Source: JAWKXU01 sp020446465
GTDB taxonomy: Bacteria > Pseudomonadota > Alphaproteobacteria > Sphingomonadales > Sphingomonadaceae
Reading direction: 5' to 3'
Assembly: GCA_041396845.1 (NCBI GenBank)
Contig: JAWKXU010000005.1
Location: 62,001-126,000 of the forward strand
Length of the DNA stretch: 64,000 nt
The position numbers were made by a program, and so were the translations under genes. Positions 13,264-22,037 of the stretch are shown here, one piece after another (the first letter of the stretch is position 1; every line of letters begins with the position of its first letter). Below the pieces are notes generated by a model that saw only the letters and a list, made by a program, of their open reading frames with translations, was not told where the DNA came from and ran no database searches.

Positions 13264-16002
13264 ATGTCCCTGTTCCGCCAACGCACAAAAGGCGCCGTCG
13301 CGACAATCGCGGCGGCGTTTGCTGCGCTTGCGGGGGCGGGCGCAGCGTACGCACAACCCTGGCAGCCACAGGATGATGATGCGCTGTTGCTGCAGGTGCG
13401 CACTGGCAAATATGTTCTGACGGGCGATATTCGTGGCTACATGACGCCAGGCGGTGTTTGCGTCGATTTTGCCGATACTGTGCAGTCGCTCGATCTTGCT
13501 GTGCGCGTTGACAAGAAGTCGCGCCGCGCAACTGGCTGGATTTTTGAAGAATCCCATCGCTTCACGCTCGATCTTGAATCGAATACAGTACAAAACGTGA
13601 ACAATTCGCGGGCGTTGGGGAAAATGGACATTGTCGATACGCCCGAAGGCTGGTGTGTCGATACAAAAGTCCTGTCATCCTGGCTGGGCGTCACCTTGCG
13701 CCCGGACCTTTTCAACTCGATGCTCGTGCTGGAAAGTGACAGGGAACTGCCGTTCATTGCCGCGATTGAACGGAAAAGTCGTGCGGCGCGACTTCGCCCA
13801 AAACGGGTGGCGTTCGACCTTGCACAATTGCCACAGGCCGATGTGCCATATCAGGCGTGGCGCACGCCGGCAGTCGATGCTGTGGTCCGTTTCAAGTTCG
13901 AGAATCGGCCCGACAAGGGCACCAGCCTTGAAAAACGCTATGAAATCCTTGCGAGTGGTGAGGCGCTGGGGGCGAGCTATGACGCGCGCCTTGCGTCGGA
14001 TCGGCATGGAAAGCCGGAGACTTTGCGAGTCCGGGCCTATCGGGTTGATCCGTCGGGTGAGATGCTGGGGCCACTCAAGGCCACACAAATCGCCGTGGGC
14101 GATGTTCAGACCTTCGCTGGCAAGCTATCGGGCGAAACCGCGGTTGGCCGGGGTGCAGTCATTTCCAATCGTCCGTTGTTCAGGGCCTCCAGCTTTGCAG
14201 CGACCGATATTCGCGGTGTGCTGCCAGCGGGTTGGGACGCAGAACTCTATCGCGATGGCCAGTTGCTGGCTTTCCAGAGCGCAGATGCCAACGGACGCTA
14301 TGAATTTCTCGGTGTGGACCTGCAGTATGGGCAAAACGCCTTTGAAGTCGTGCTCTATGGGCCACAGGGCCAAATCAGACGGGAGCGGCACGATTTCCCT
14401 GTTGGCCAGGAATCCATCCAGCCCGGCAAGACGACATATTGGGCCGGGATAGTCGAGCAGGGGCGAGATCTCGTCAATTTCAATAGCCGATCGATAGACC
14501 CGCTGACCGGATGGCGTTGGGGCGTTGGCGTTGAACGCGGCATAGACAAGCGAACGATGGCCGGAATCGGGTTGCAAAGCCTGATTCTCGATGACCAGCG
14601 TGAAAGTTATGCCGAAATGACCTTGCGCCGGGCGCTGGGGCCGATGCTCGTCGAGTTGTCGGCTGCACAGCAGTTTGGGCAAGGGCGCGCCTATCGGGGT
14701 GAAGTGCTCGGCAGGATCGGGAAAGTGAACTTTCAGGCCGAAAGTTTCATGGTCGATGGCGGATTCCGCAGCGATATGGTCGATGATGGCCAGCGTAGCG
14801 AACATGTCCTGCGTCTCGACAGCTCGCTCAAACTTGGCGCGGTCACTGTTCCGTTCCAGCTTGCAGCTTTGCGTGAAGACAGGACAGACGGTGCAAAAGT
14901 TACCGAATGGTTAACCCGCGCCTCGATCGTGGCGCGAAGAATGACTGTCACGGCAGAACTGCGGGACAGGCAGGTAACCGGGCCGCCCTCTGTTGATCGC
15001 AGTGATGCCGGGATGCACCTGGGCTTGCTCGCCAATACCCGGATGTTAGGGATGAGCTGGCGTGGCGAGGCGCAGTTCCGCTTGTCCGGCCCGCAAAAAG
15101 GCTTTGAATCCGCTCGTCTGGTCGTGGAGCGCAGCCTTGATGACCGGTCTGACCTTCGGGCCGAGATCAACCATCAGGCCCGCGGCAATTATACCGACTT
15201 TGCGCTGGGTTATGTGCGTGAGTTCCGGCGTTTTGCCTTGCGCGCGGAAGGGACTTACAACAGCCGCCATGCGATTGGGGCCAATCTGGCGCTGTCGTTC
15301 AGCTTCGGCCCGTCAGGCGATGGTCGTGGCATTCGCTTCAGCCACGAAAAACTCGCGCGCACTGGTCAGGCCGCTGTCACGGTGTTCCGCGATGATGATG
15401 GCGACGGTATCCGTGAAGCCGGGGAAGAGGTCATTCCCGATGTCGGCATCGAGGCAGGATTCCGCACCACGGATAGCGCCACGAATGCGCGCGGTCATGC
15501 CGTGGTTGACGGTTTGAAGCCTTTCCAGCCGGTGCTTGTGTCGATCGATACGGGCAGCTTGCCCGATCCGTATCTGCAACCGGTCGGGCCGGGCGTGGTT
15601 GTGACCCCGCGTCCGGGGGTAACGGCGCGGATCGAACTGCCGCTTGCTCCGACCGGCGAAGTCGAAGGCATTGTCCACGGGCTTGAGGGAACGCCGCGCG
15701 AAGGTGTGGAACTGGAACTGGTCAATGCGAAAGGCGCTGTCGTCGCGCGCTCGCTAAGCGAATATGATGGCTTCTTCCTGTTGGAATCGGTGCCTTACGG
15801 GCAATACCGCCTGCGCCTTGCCGAGACTTCCGCGAAGGCTCTGGGGCTGCGGGCAGGTTTCCTGTCGTCCGCGTTTGCGCTGGGCAAAGACAACGACATC
15901 ATCCGGCTTGGTGCGGTTCGGCTGGGAACGCTCGCCCAAGTCGCCAGTGGGGCAGATGCTGCGGGTGTCCACATGCCCGCTCTCGCCGCGGCCGGCCCCT
16001 GA
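13264..16002 (+). CDS. Usher-like outer-membrane protein with carboxypeptidase-like beta domains
   Basis: A 912-residue exported protein; its signal peptide ends AYA then QPW near residue 31. The N-terminal part has two cysteines (about 66 and 131). Near 303-375 is a beta-sandwich stretch with AGWDAELYRDGQLLAF and NAFEVVLYGPQGQ. Residues about 390-695 are a series of amphipathic strands as in a barrel. After that come an Asp-rich loop (DDDGDGIREAGEE, about 709) like SdrD-type or EF-like calcium sites, and a carboxypeptidase-regulatory-like domain. Position and plan suggest an alternative usher secreting the DUF4402 subunit. It is not a clear FimD homologue. The ATG at 13264 was chosen because the signal peptide starts there. 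Confidence 0.72.
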   Translation: MSLFRQRTKGAVATIAAAFAALAGAGAAYAQPWQPQDDDALLLQVRTGKYVLTGDIRGYMTPGGVCVDFADTVQSLDLAVRVDKKSRRATGWIFEESHRFTLDLESNTVQNVNNSRALGKMDIVDTPEGWCVDTKVLSSWLGVTLRPDLFNSMLVLESDRELPFIAAIERKSRAARLRPKRVAFDLAQLPQADVPYQAWRTPAVDAVVRFKFENRPDKGTSLEKRYEILASGEALGASYDARLASDRHGKPETLRVRAYRVDPSGEMLGPLKATQIAVGDVQTFAGKLSGETAVGRGAVISNRPLFRASSFAATDIRGVLPAGWDAELYRDGQLLAFQSADANGRYEFLGVDLQYGQNAFEVVLYGPQGQIRRERHDFPVGQESIQPGKTTYWAGIVEQGRDLVNFNSRSIDPLTGWRWGVGVERGIDKRTMAGIGLQSLILDDQRESYAEMTLRRALGPMLVELSAAQQFGQGRAYRGEVLGRIGKVNFQAESFMVDGGFRSDMVDDGQRSEHVLRLDSSLKLGAVTVPFQLAALREDRTDGAKVTEWLTRASIVARRMTVTAELRDRQVTGPPSVDRSDAGMHLGLLANTRMLGMSWRGEAQFRLSGPQKGFESARLVVERSLDDRSDLRAEINHQARGNYTDFALGYVREFRRFALRAEGTYNSRHAIGANLALSFSFGPSGDGRGIRFSHEKLARTGQAAVTVFRDDDGDGIREAGEEVIPDVGIEAGFRTTDSATNARGHAVVDGLKPFQPVLVSIDTGSLPDPYLQPVGPGVVVTPRPGVTARIELPLAPTGEVEGIVHGLEGTPREGVELELVNAKGAVVARSLSEYDGFFLLESVPYGQYRLRLAETSAKALGLRAGFLSSAFALGKDNDIIRLGAVRLGTLAQVASGADAAGVHMPALAAAGP

Positions 16003-16023
16003 CTCTTGCGGCGACTTTGCCTG

Positions 16024-16857
16024 TTACAAAGGAATACGCTTGTCGGGTGCCAGTTTGATCCGCTTGTCTGGCCGGGGTTTGGGAATAGAGCGGCGGATCG
16101 GGCGTGGTTCATCCACGACTTCTTCAATCACTTCCCGACATTGGCAGTTCTTCTTTTTCGGCACCATGACCGGCACCATCATCATCGCCTGATTATAGCC
16201 ATGGCCGCCATAGTATCCGTAAGCGGGTGCCATTTGGGTATGGCTTGCGAGATAATCCTCACACCAGGCCACTGCCTTCGTATCAGATTTCTTGCGACTT
16301 CCAGCACTGGCGAGCGCGCCCATTGCTGCGCCAGCGACCCCGCCGACGCCTGCGCCGATCAACGTCCCGGCGAGGCGATCACCGTCATCATCAATGCGGT
16401 TGCCGGCAAATCCACCAATCAATGCGCCGACAAGGCCACCGATCAACCCGCCATTGCCGCCGCGATGGTCACGTCGGTAGCGTGAAGCACACTCACTGAT
16501 CCAGTCCGCCCGCGCGCGATCATATTCGGCCTGCCGCGCCGTAATATCCGCGGGGGCAAGCATAGGCGCACCCGCATTATATGGCGTGGCATAGTGCATC
16601 GGCGCGGCCGGATATGCACCGGGGTAAGCGCCCGGATAGACCGGCACGGGCGGGGCGCCTGAGGGGTAAACAGGCGCAGCATAAGTCGGGGCGGGATAGA
16701 CAGGGGCCGCCACCGTTGGCACGGCGGTAGCTGCGGTTTCAACGGCATCGGTTGCGGCATCGCCAACATCCTGCGCGCTGACGCTTGCCCCTGCTGCGGT
16801 GCTTGCCAGTAAAAGCGCGCCAGCGCCAAGGCGCAGCGAGTGTTTGCGGACATGCAT
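16024..16857 (-). CDS. Glycine-zipper envelope protein
   Basis: A 277-residue exported protein. After a signal peptide (cleavage near VSAQD) comes a Pro-Tyr-Ala-rich stretch with repeated YPGAYP units, then a glycine-zipper pair (GGLIGGLVGALIGGFAG and GTLIGAGVGGVAGAAMG, about 145-190) of the Rickettsia 17-kDa antigen type. A Lys/Arg-rich tail follows. Such zippers insert in membranes, probably the outer membrane. The ATG at 16857 has AGGGGAA at good spacing. The gene ends 21 bases after the convergent usher-like gene. Function unknown. Confidence 0.8.
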   Translation of the reverse strand: MHVRKHSLRLGAGALLLASTAAGASVSAQDVGDAATDAVETAATAVPTVAAPVYPAPTYAAPVYPSGAPPVPVYPGAYPGAYPAAPMHYATPYNAGAPMLAPADITARQAEYDRARADWISECASRYRRDHRGGNGGLIGGLVGALIGGFAGNRIDDDGDRLAGTLIGAGVGGVAGAAMGALASAGSRKKSDTKAVAWCEDYLASHTQMAPAYGYYGGHGYNQAMMMVPVMVPKKKNCQCREVIEEVVDEPRPIRRSIPKPRPDKRIKLAPDKRIPL

Positions 16858-16902
16858 GGTCAGTTCCCCTGTGTTCAAGTTTCGCCTGGCATGGCGCGGG
16901 CG

Positions 16903-16917
16903 TTAACGCCAAATTTA
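16903..16917 (-). promoter_or_regulatory. CtrA-like motif TTAA-N7-TTTA
   Basis: TTAACGCCAAATTTA has the seven-base spacing of the CtrA box TTAA-N7-TTAA with one mismatch in the second half. It lies 46-60 bases upstream of the glycine-zipper start codon, where a promoter would be. Chance occurrence cannot be excluded. Confidence 0.3.
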
Positions 16918-17079
16918 GCATCAGGATGCGCCGCAAACCAATATGGAGGCACGACAATTTCCGGCACTGTCCCGATCCGGGGCGGATTGGGAGCGTGCTG
17001 ACGGGCCGCAGGGCGCCTGGCGTTCGCCCCCTGTTGTTGGCCATTGTATGTCGAAAGCGTCGGGTCTATTTCATGCAGT

Positions 17080-18537
17080 ATGACCTTGCGTAGAAAACTC
17101 CTCATCGGCTTTGCCGCCTTTATCGTTATTCTCTCCGCGCTGGCATGGTGGGCGACGCGGGGCGATACCGCGAACGTACCGTTTGAGAAGGTGACAGGCA
17201 CTGATCCTGTGCTGGAAGAAGATTACAGCGCGGAAAAGATACCCACTGTCGTGATTGCAGAGCCGGTCGGCTGGGCACAAGACGAATCGCCCAAGGCCGC
17301 AGAAGGGCTTGCCGTTACACGCTTTGCCGAAGGGCTGGATCATCCGCGCACCATGCTGGCCTTGCCCAATGGTGATATTGTGGTTGCCGAAACCGGCGCG
17401 CCTGCAGGCGCCTTGCCAGATGGTCTGGTCGGCAAGGTCATGGCGCATTTTATGGATAAGGCCGGGGCCGGTGGGCCGTCCCCTGACAAGCTGATCCTTT
17501 TGCGCGATAGCAACAATGACGGCAAGGCTGACCAGCGTTTCACCTTGCGCGAAGACGATCTCGCGTCCCCGTCGGGCCTTGTATATCGCGATGGAAAACT
17601 GCTGGTCGCAAACCACAATGGGGTGCTGGCTTTCCCGTTTGAGATAGGGCAGACCGCGATCACTGCGAAACCGGAAAAGCTGCTCGACCTGCCTGTTGCC
17701 GGTATGCACTGGATGCGCAACCTGACGATCAGCCCGGATGGCAACGATCTCTATGTCGCGATCGGCTCTGCCTCCAACATTGGTGAAAATGGCATGGAGG
17801 TTGAAAAGGGGCGCGCCTCGATCATGGAATATGACTTCGCAACGAAGGCGAAGCGCCCTTACGCAGAAGGCCTGCGAAATCCCAATGGCATGGCGTGGAA
17901 CCCCGCAACGGGTGAACTGTGGACCGTGGTGAATGAGCGTGACATGCTCGGCTCTGATCTGGTGCCGGACTATCTCACCAATGTTCCGGTGGGCGTCCAG
18001 TATGGCTGGCCCTGGGTGTACTGGCGCAACAAGGTTGATCGGCGGGTAGAAGCCCCCATGCCGCAGTTCCTGACCGAATATACCCGCCGCCCGGAATATG
18101 CGCTTGGCCCGCATGTGGCGGCGCTGGGACTTGTGTTCACCGGAGAAGGACATCTCATGGGTGAAAAGTTTGGGAACGGGGCGTTTATCGCGCAGCATGG
18201 CTCGTGGAATCGCAAACCGCTTTCGGGATATGACGTGGTGTTCGTCCCATTCGACAAGCGGGGCAATCCGCTCGAAAAGCCTGTTCCTGTCCTGACGGGT
18301 TTTCTGGCAGGCGATGGCAAGACCCATGGCCGCCCGACCTGGCTGGCGTGGGACAAGGCCGGTGCGCTGCTGGTGTCAGACGATACGGCCGGGATTATCT
18401 GGCGCGTTACGGCACCGGGCGCCAAACCGGCCCCGAAACCCGAGGCTCTCAAATCGACGCCGCTCCCCCCGCAGCGCAATTTGCGCCCACCGCGCCCCGA
18501 AGAAGTGCTGGGGCAGGATTATATTCGATACGACTGA
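17080..18537 (+). CDS. PQQ-dependent sugar dehydrogenase (sorbosone dehydrogenase-like)
   Basis: A 485-residue six-bladed propeller protein of the soluble glucose/sorbosone dehydrogenase family, anchored by an N-terminal segment (about 6-26) and otherwise periplasmic. Family marks are LDHPRTMLALPNGDIVVAET, GMHWMRNLTISPDG, GLRNPNGMAWNP, NVPVGVQYGWPW and IAQHGSWNRKPLSGYDVVF. An Asn-Asp-rich loop (DSNNDGKADQ) may bind calcium. The substrate cannot be read from sequence. No PQQ synthesis gene is in the window. ATG 17080 starts the basic, hydrophobic N-terminus; an upstream in-frame codon at 17044 is less likely. Confidence 0.85.
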   Translation: MTLRRKLLIGFAAFIVILSALAWWATRGDTANVPFEKVTGTDPVLEEDYSAEKIPTVVIAEPVGWAQDESPKAAEGLAVTRFAEGLDHPRTMLALPNGDIVVAETGAPAGALPDGLVGKVMAHFMDKAGAGGPSPDKLILLRDSNNDGKADQRFTLREDDLASPSGLVYRDGKLLVANHNGVLAFPFEIGQTAITAKPEKLLDLPVAGMHWMRNLTISPDGNDLYVAIGSASNIGENGMEVEKGRASIMEYDFATKAKRPYAEGLRNPNGMAWNPATGELWTVVNERDMLGSDLVPDYLTNVPVGVQYGWPWVYWRNKVDRRVEAPMPQFLTEYTRRPEYALGPHVAALGLVFTGEGHLMGEKFGNGAFIAQHGSWNRKPLSGYDVVFVPFDKRGNPLEKPVPVLTGFLAGDGKTHGRPTWLAWDKAGALLVSDDTAGIIWRVTAPGAKPAPKPEALKSTPLPPQRNLRPPRPEEVLGQDYIRYD

Positions 18538-18551
18538 TCGGGAACGGGCGG

Positions 18552-19376
18552 TCAGACCACTTTGCCCACGCGCCCGGCCAGTTCGGTAATGAACTGCCAT
18601 GCGGTGCGGCCTGAACGCGCGCCGCGCCGCTTTGACCATTCCAGCGCCTCGCCTTCATCCCATGACAGGCCATATTCTTCGGTATAACCTGCGATAATCG
18701 CCAGATATTCATCCTGTGTGCAATTGTGGAACCCGACCGACAGGCCGAAGCGATCGGCCAGCGCAAGGTTATCATCCACCGCATCGCGCGGGTTGATCGG
18801 ATCGTCCTGTTCGCTTGCATGACGGGTGACAATCGCGCGTCGGTTTGACGTAACCGCAAGGCGGACATTGGCGGGGCGCGCCTCGACACCGCCCTGCAAC
18901 CAGCTACGCAAGTGGCGTGGACCAATGCTGTCGTTGTCGGCAAATCCCAGATCGTCAATGAAGACCAGAAACGCGCGGGTCTGCTGCCCCAGCTCGGCAA
19001 AAAGCCCGGACAATGTGGGCAGGGCGTCGGTCCCGACTTGCACAAGCGCAATCGATGCAGGGCGTTCGGCAAGCGCCGCGTTGACGCCCGCGCGCAACAG
19101 GGCGGATTTGCCCATACCGCGCGCACCCCACAGCAGCATGTCGTGCGCGGCATGACCGGCGGCCAGTCGCGCGATATTGCCCGCCACGATGTCCTTTTGC
19201 CGGTCAATTCCCCGCAATAGGGAGAGGGCAGGCGCATCCAGCGTCTCGATCCCGCGCGCGCCGGTGCCAGACCAGACGTATGCGGGAAAGATTTTCCAGT
19301 CCGTGTGGACCGGAGGTGGAGAAATCCGTTCGAGCGCATCGGCAATGCGGGCCAGCGGGTCGCCCTGATCTGTCAT
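18552..19376 (-). CDS. DUF815 AAA-type ATPase
   Basis: A 274-residue P-loop ATPase of the DUF815 family. Walker A is GARGMGKS (about 92-99), Walker B is FLVFIDDLGF, and a sensor-like AVTSNRR follows. The family has conserved N-terminal spacing to a central HAAHDMLLWG stretch. Function is unestablished; it is widely kept in proteobacteria. The start at 19376 has AAGGAG upstream; the longer frame is unsupported. It is divergent from the Sua5 gene 77 bases away and converges on the sugar dehydrogenase. Confidence 0.88.
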   Translation of the reverse strand: MTDQGDPLARIADALERISPPPVHTDWKIFPAYVWSGTGARGIETLDAPALSLLRGIDRQKDIVAGNIARLAAGHAAHDMLLWGARGMGKSALLRAGVNAALAERPASIALVQVGTDALPTLSGLFAELGQQTRAFLVFIDDLGFADNDSIGPRHLRSWLQGGVEARPANVRLAVTSNRRAIVTRHASEQDDPINPRDAVDDNLALADRFGLSVGFHNCTQDEYLAIIAGYTEEYGLSWDEGEALEWSKRRGARSGRTAWQFITELAGRVGKVV

Positions 19377-19453
19377 GATACCGGTTCGCTCCTTATCTGC
19401 CGTTTGCTTCTTGTGCTTGGCTTGCGATGTGCATCTCCTATAGCGAGCGAGCG

Positions 19454-20395
19454 ATGACCGGCAAGATACCCCAGATTGTGGCCCCGGATTCGGCAGGCCT
19501 TGCACGCGCTGCGGAGATGATCCGTGCAGGCGGGCTTGTCGCGGTGCCGACAGAAACGGTCTATGGTCTGGCAGCAAGGGCTGACAGTGCCGAGGCGGTT
19601 GCCGGAATCTACCGGGCAAAAGGACGGCCCGATTTCAACCCGCTTATTGTCCATGTCGCCAGCCTGGAACAGGCGAGGGCGTTGGCACGGATGGATGCAC
19701 GCGCTGAAAAACTGGCGGAGCAGTTCTGGCCGGGACCGCTGACGATCGTGTTGCCGCTGGCTCCCGGTGCCGCTGTTGCCCCGGCGGTGACTGCTGGCTT
19801 GCCGACGATTGCGGTGCGGATGCCTGCCCACCCGGTGATGCGGTCATTGCTGGAACTGTGTGGAATGCCGCTTGCTGCTCCGTCCGCTAACCGTAGCGGA
19901 GCGGTCAGCCCGACTTGTGCAGAACACGTCGCCCGCTCGCTGGGCGCGGCCGTGCCACTGATTGTTGATGGTGGGACATGCGCGAAAGGGCTGGAATCGA
20001 CAATTCTGGCCTTGCGCGATGATGGAAGCTGGAACCTTCTGCGGCCCGGTCCCATTGCAGAATCCGAGTTGGCCGCAGTATTGGGACCATGCGCCATACC
20101 GGGCGACGGAGGGATTGAAGCGCCGGGGCAGCTTGCCAGCCACTATGCGCCGGGAAAGCCGGTGCGCCTTGATGCAACAGATGCAGCCCCCGATGAGTTT
20201 GTGATCGGCTTTGGTGCGATAACAGGTGATGTCTCGCTCTCGCCGGCAGGCGACCTCGCAGAGGCGGCGGCACAGCTATATGCGTGCCTGCACAAGGCTT
20301 CTGCGGCAAGGCAGCCGCGCATTGCCGTTGCGCCCATTCCGCAAACCGGCATCGGTGTTGCGATCAACGATCGCCTGCGTCGGGCTGCGGTATAA
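19454..20395 (+). CDS. sua5: L-threonylcarbamoyladenylate synthase (YrdC plus Sua5 domains)
   Basis: Makes threonylcarbamoyl-AMP from threonine, bicarbonate and ATP, the first step of t6A37 tRNA modification. The YrdC domain (about 10-200) has GGLVAVPTETVYGLAA, KGRPDFNPLIVHV and APSANRSG. The C-terminal Sua5 domain (about 230-313) makes it the long two-domain form. ATG 19454 has GAGCGAG upstream; an ATG nine codons earlier is possible. The next element downstream is a truncated palindromic repeat, then the CarD terminator. Confidence 0.93.
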   Translation: MTGKIPQIVAPDSAGLARAAEMIRAGGLVAVPTETVYGLAARADSAEAVAGIYRAKGRPDFNPLIVHVASLEQARALARMDARAEKLAEQFWPGPLTIVLPLAPGAAVAPAVTAGLPTIAVRMPAHPVMRSLLELCGMPLAAPSANRSGAVSPTCAEHVARSLGAAVPLIVDGGTCAKGLESTILALRDDGSWNLLRPGPIAESELAAVLGPCAIPGDGGIEAPGQLASHYAPGKPVRLDATDAAPDEFVIGFGAITGDVSLSPAGDLAEAAAQLYACLHKASAARQPRIAVAPIPQTGIGVAINDRLRRAAV

Positions 20396-20396
20396 G

Positions 20397-20451
20397 GCGT
20401 TACCCTATAGTCTTTTGATTTGACACATTTCCTGGCTGACAAAGTCCATTT
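20397..20451 (-). repeat. Dispersed two-hairpin repeat, copy D (partial, reversed)
   Basis: Reverse-strand partial copy of the repeat seen at 29717, 30961 and 49104. Shared blocks are CTATAGTCTTTTGATTT (from 20405) and CATTTCCTGGC, read against the element. The second hairpin is reduced to a degenerate trace (GGCGTTAC). It lies between the convergent Sua5 and CarD genes. Confidence 0.7.
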
Positions 20452-20463
20452 GCGGCACAAACA

Positions 20464-20491
20464 AGGGGCCGTTCCTTGCGGAACGACCCCT
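20464..20491 (-). terminator. Rho-independent terminator of carD
   Basis: AGGGGcCGTTCC (20464-20475) and GGAACGaCCCCT (20480-20491) form a 12-position stem with one mismatch and a four-base loop. On the minus strand it follows the carD stop by 25 bases and runs into TTGTTTG. It may also stop readthrough from sua5. Confidence 0.85.
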
Positions 20492-20516
20492 CGGTTTGAG
20501 AACTGCGCTGTTCCGC

Positions 20517-21050
20517 TCAGGCGGTTTCGGCGTTCTCGTAGAATTTCGGCGCATGTTCGTTGAGGATCGCGAGGATCTTTTGCAATGCGGCCGGTTCGTC
20601 AGTTTTTTCCATTGCGGCCAGTTCACGCGCCAGGCGCGAAGAGGCGGCTTCGAAAATCTGGCGTTCGGAATAGCTCTGTTCAGGCTGATCGTCAGCACGG
20701 AACAGGTCGCGCGTCACTTCGGCAATCGACACGAGGTCGCCCGAGTTGATCTTCGCTTCGTATTCCTGAGCGCGACGCGCCCACATGGTGCGTTTCACCT
20801 TGGGCTTCTGGGTCAGCGTGTCGAGCGCTTCCTTCAAGGTCTTGTCCGATGAGAGCTTGCGCATCCCGATCGATTCGACCTTGTTGACAGGCACGCGCAG
20901 GGTCATGCGTTCCTTTTCGAAACGCAGCACGTAAAGTTCGAGCTGCATCCCCGCAATTTCCTGGCTTTGCAGTTCGATCACACGGCCCACGCCGTGCTTG
21001 GGGTAAACGACATAATCTCCGACATCGAAAGCGGGCGCTTTGGCTGCCAT
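20517..21050 (-). CDS. carD: CarD/CdnL family RNA polymerase-binding regulator
   Basis: A 177-residue regulator that binds RNA polymerase beta and stabilises open complexes, notably at rRNA promoters. The N-terminal Tudor-like domain starts FDVGDYVVYPKHGVGRV, with MTLRVPVNKVESIGMRKL, and the helical C-terminal domain holds KRTMWARRAQEYEAKI with the conserved tryptophan that contacts promoter DNA. ATG 21050 has AGGACC at moderate spacing. It is downstream of fdxA on the same strand but separated by 300 bases, so it probably has its own promoter. Confidence 0.94.
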   Translation of the reverse strand: MAAKAPAFDVGDYVVYPKHGVGRVIELQSQEIAGMQLELYVLRFEKERMTLRVPVNKVESIGMRKLSSDKTLKEALDTLTQKPKVKRTMWARRAQEYEAKINSGDLVSIAEVTRDLFRADDQPEQSYSERQIFEAASSRLARELAAMEKTDEPAALQKILAILNEHAPKFYENAETA

Positions 21051-21350
21051 GTAGGGTCCTTTCCTATGGGCGAGAATTCCTTCGCAGCGAAGCCGTTGCT
21101 TTCGTGCCTTGTTGTCAGCACGGATGCGACCATTGGCCTTGTAGCGATGTCCGGGGAATCCTTAGCCTTGCCAGATACCAATTCCTGCCAAAGGCCGATC
21201 GCCCCGACAGTCATGAAACTGTATAACAGATTCTTGTGGAAAAAGCCAGCGCGATGATTCCGGCTGAAAAATCAACCGGATCACCGTTCTGGACTGTTTA
21301 CCGCCAATGGCGTTGGCAAAGGCTCTGTGCGCTTCAGGCGAAGGCCTGAA
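21051..21350 (-). other. 300-base intergenic region between fdxA and carD
   Basis: No gene is visible here. Just after the fdxA stop, TTCAGGC and GCCTGAA form a hairpin at 21333-21350 without a T-run, and GCCAA/TTGGC forms a small one at 21303-21317. On the minus strand TTATAC at about 21218-21223 could be a -10 box for carD, but I see no good -35 partner. The length fits a regulated promoter for carD. Confidence 0.4.
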
Positions 21351-21689
21351 TCAGTCGCCTTCACCCGGTTCGGGCGAGAAGTATTCTTCGAACTTGCCTT
21401 CCTTGCCCTTGAATTCGTCGGCGTCAGGAGGCGAATCCCGCTTGGTGGTGATGTTAGGCCACTCGGCAGAATACTTGTTGTTCAGTTCCAGCCATTGTTC
21501 CAGCCCGCTTTCGGTGTCGGGCAGGATCGCTTCGGCGGGGCATTCCGGTTCGCACACACCGCAATCGATACATTCGCTGGGATTGATGACCAGCATGTTT
21601 TCGCCTTCATAGAAGCAGTCCACCGGGCACACTTCCACGCAGTCCATGTATTTGCAACGAATGCAGGCATCAGTGACGACATAAGTCAT
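21351..21689 (-). CDS. fdxA: Seven-iron ferredoxin FdxA
   Basis: A 112-residue ferredoxin with one 3Fe-4S and one 4Fe-4S cluster. Cysteines are at 9, 12, 17, 21, 25, 40, 43, 46 and 50, in CIRCKYMDCVEVCPVDC and CIDCGVCEPECP. The acidic C-terminal extension (to 112) is typical of the alphaproteobacterial FdxA. It is a cytoplasmic electron carrier. It begins 15 bases after the S4-domain gene, so helicase, S4 protein and ferredoxin are likely one operon. Confidence 0.95.
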   Translation of the reverse strand: MTYVVTDACIRCKYMDCVEVCPVDCFYEGENMLVINPSECIDCGVCEPECPAEAILPDTESGLEQWLELNNKYSAEWPNITTKRDSPPDADEFKGKEGKFEEYFSPEPGEGD

Positions 21690-21704
21690 TTGAGCGAATT
21701 TCCT

Positions 21705-22007
21705 TCAGTCGGTCTCGGGCATCTGTCCCTGTCTTCCTGCTATGGCCAAGTCATCGTCCGCGTCAAGCACCCTGTAGCATTCGCGTGCTTCGTTGGCCGG
21801 GCCGCGCCGGGCTGGAATCGCCTCAATCCTGATGACGACGACCCGGTTGGCAAGCGGAATTGTGAGCACGTCTGAGACTTCGACGGGTTGGCTGACGCGG
21901 ATCACGCGTTGCCCGTTGCGGCGCAAGTGGCCTTCCTTGACCAGATGCTGGGCTGCGCTGCGCGACCGGGCAAAACGCAAAAACCATAGCAGCTTGTCGA
22001 TCCTCAT
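21705..22007 (-). CDS. S4-domain RNA-binding protein (Hsp15-like)
   Basis: A 100-residue protein starting MRIDKLLWFLRFARSRSAAQ, the S4 alpha-L motif of the HslR/Hsp15 type that binds structured RNA, in Hsp15 the free 50S subunit carrying nascent chain. The S4 fold ends at about 65; the rest is acidic. ATG 22007 gives the conserved N-terminus; an in-frame TTG at 22028 is less likely. It lies 30 bases after the helicase stop and is probably co-transcribed with it. Confidence 0.85.
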   Translation of the reverse strand: MRIDKLLWFLRFARSRSAAQHLVKEGHLRRNGQRVIRVSQPVEVSDVLTIPLANRVVVIRIEAIPARRGPANEARECYRVLDADDDLAIAGRQGQMPETD

Positions 22008-22037
22008 GCTGGCGCAAACCCCTGACAAGCGCCGCGC

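Noticed and set aside
16580..16690. Tyr-Pro-Gly repeats in the glycine-zipper gene as a separate tandem repeat
   Set aside because: The units are short, irregular and in frame; they are part of the protein's low-complexity linker.
17071..18327. Long open frame of 418 codons on the minus strand
   Set aside because: It lies fully antisense to the sugar dehydrogenase, whose family motifs are clear. Its composition is that of a GC-rich shadow frame.
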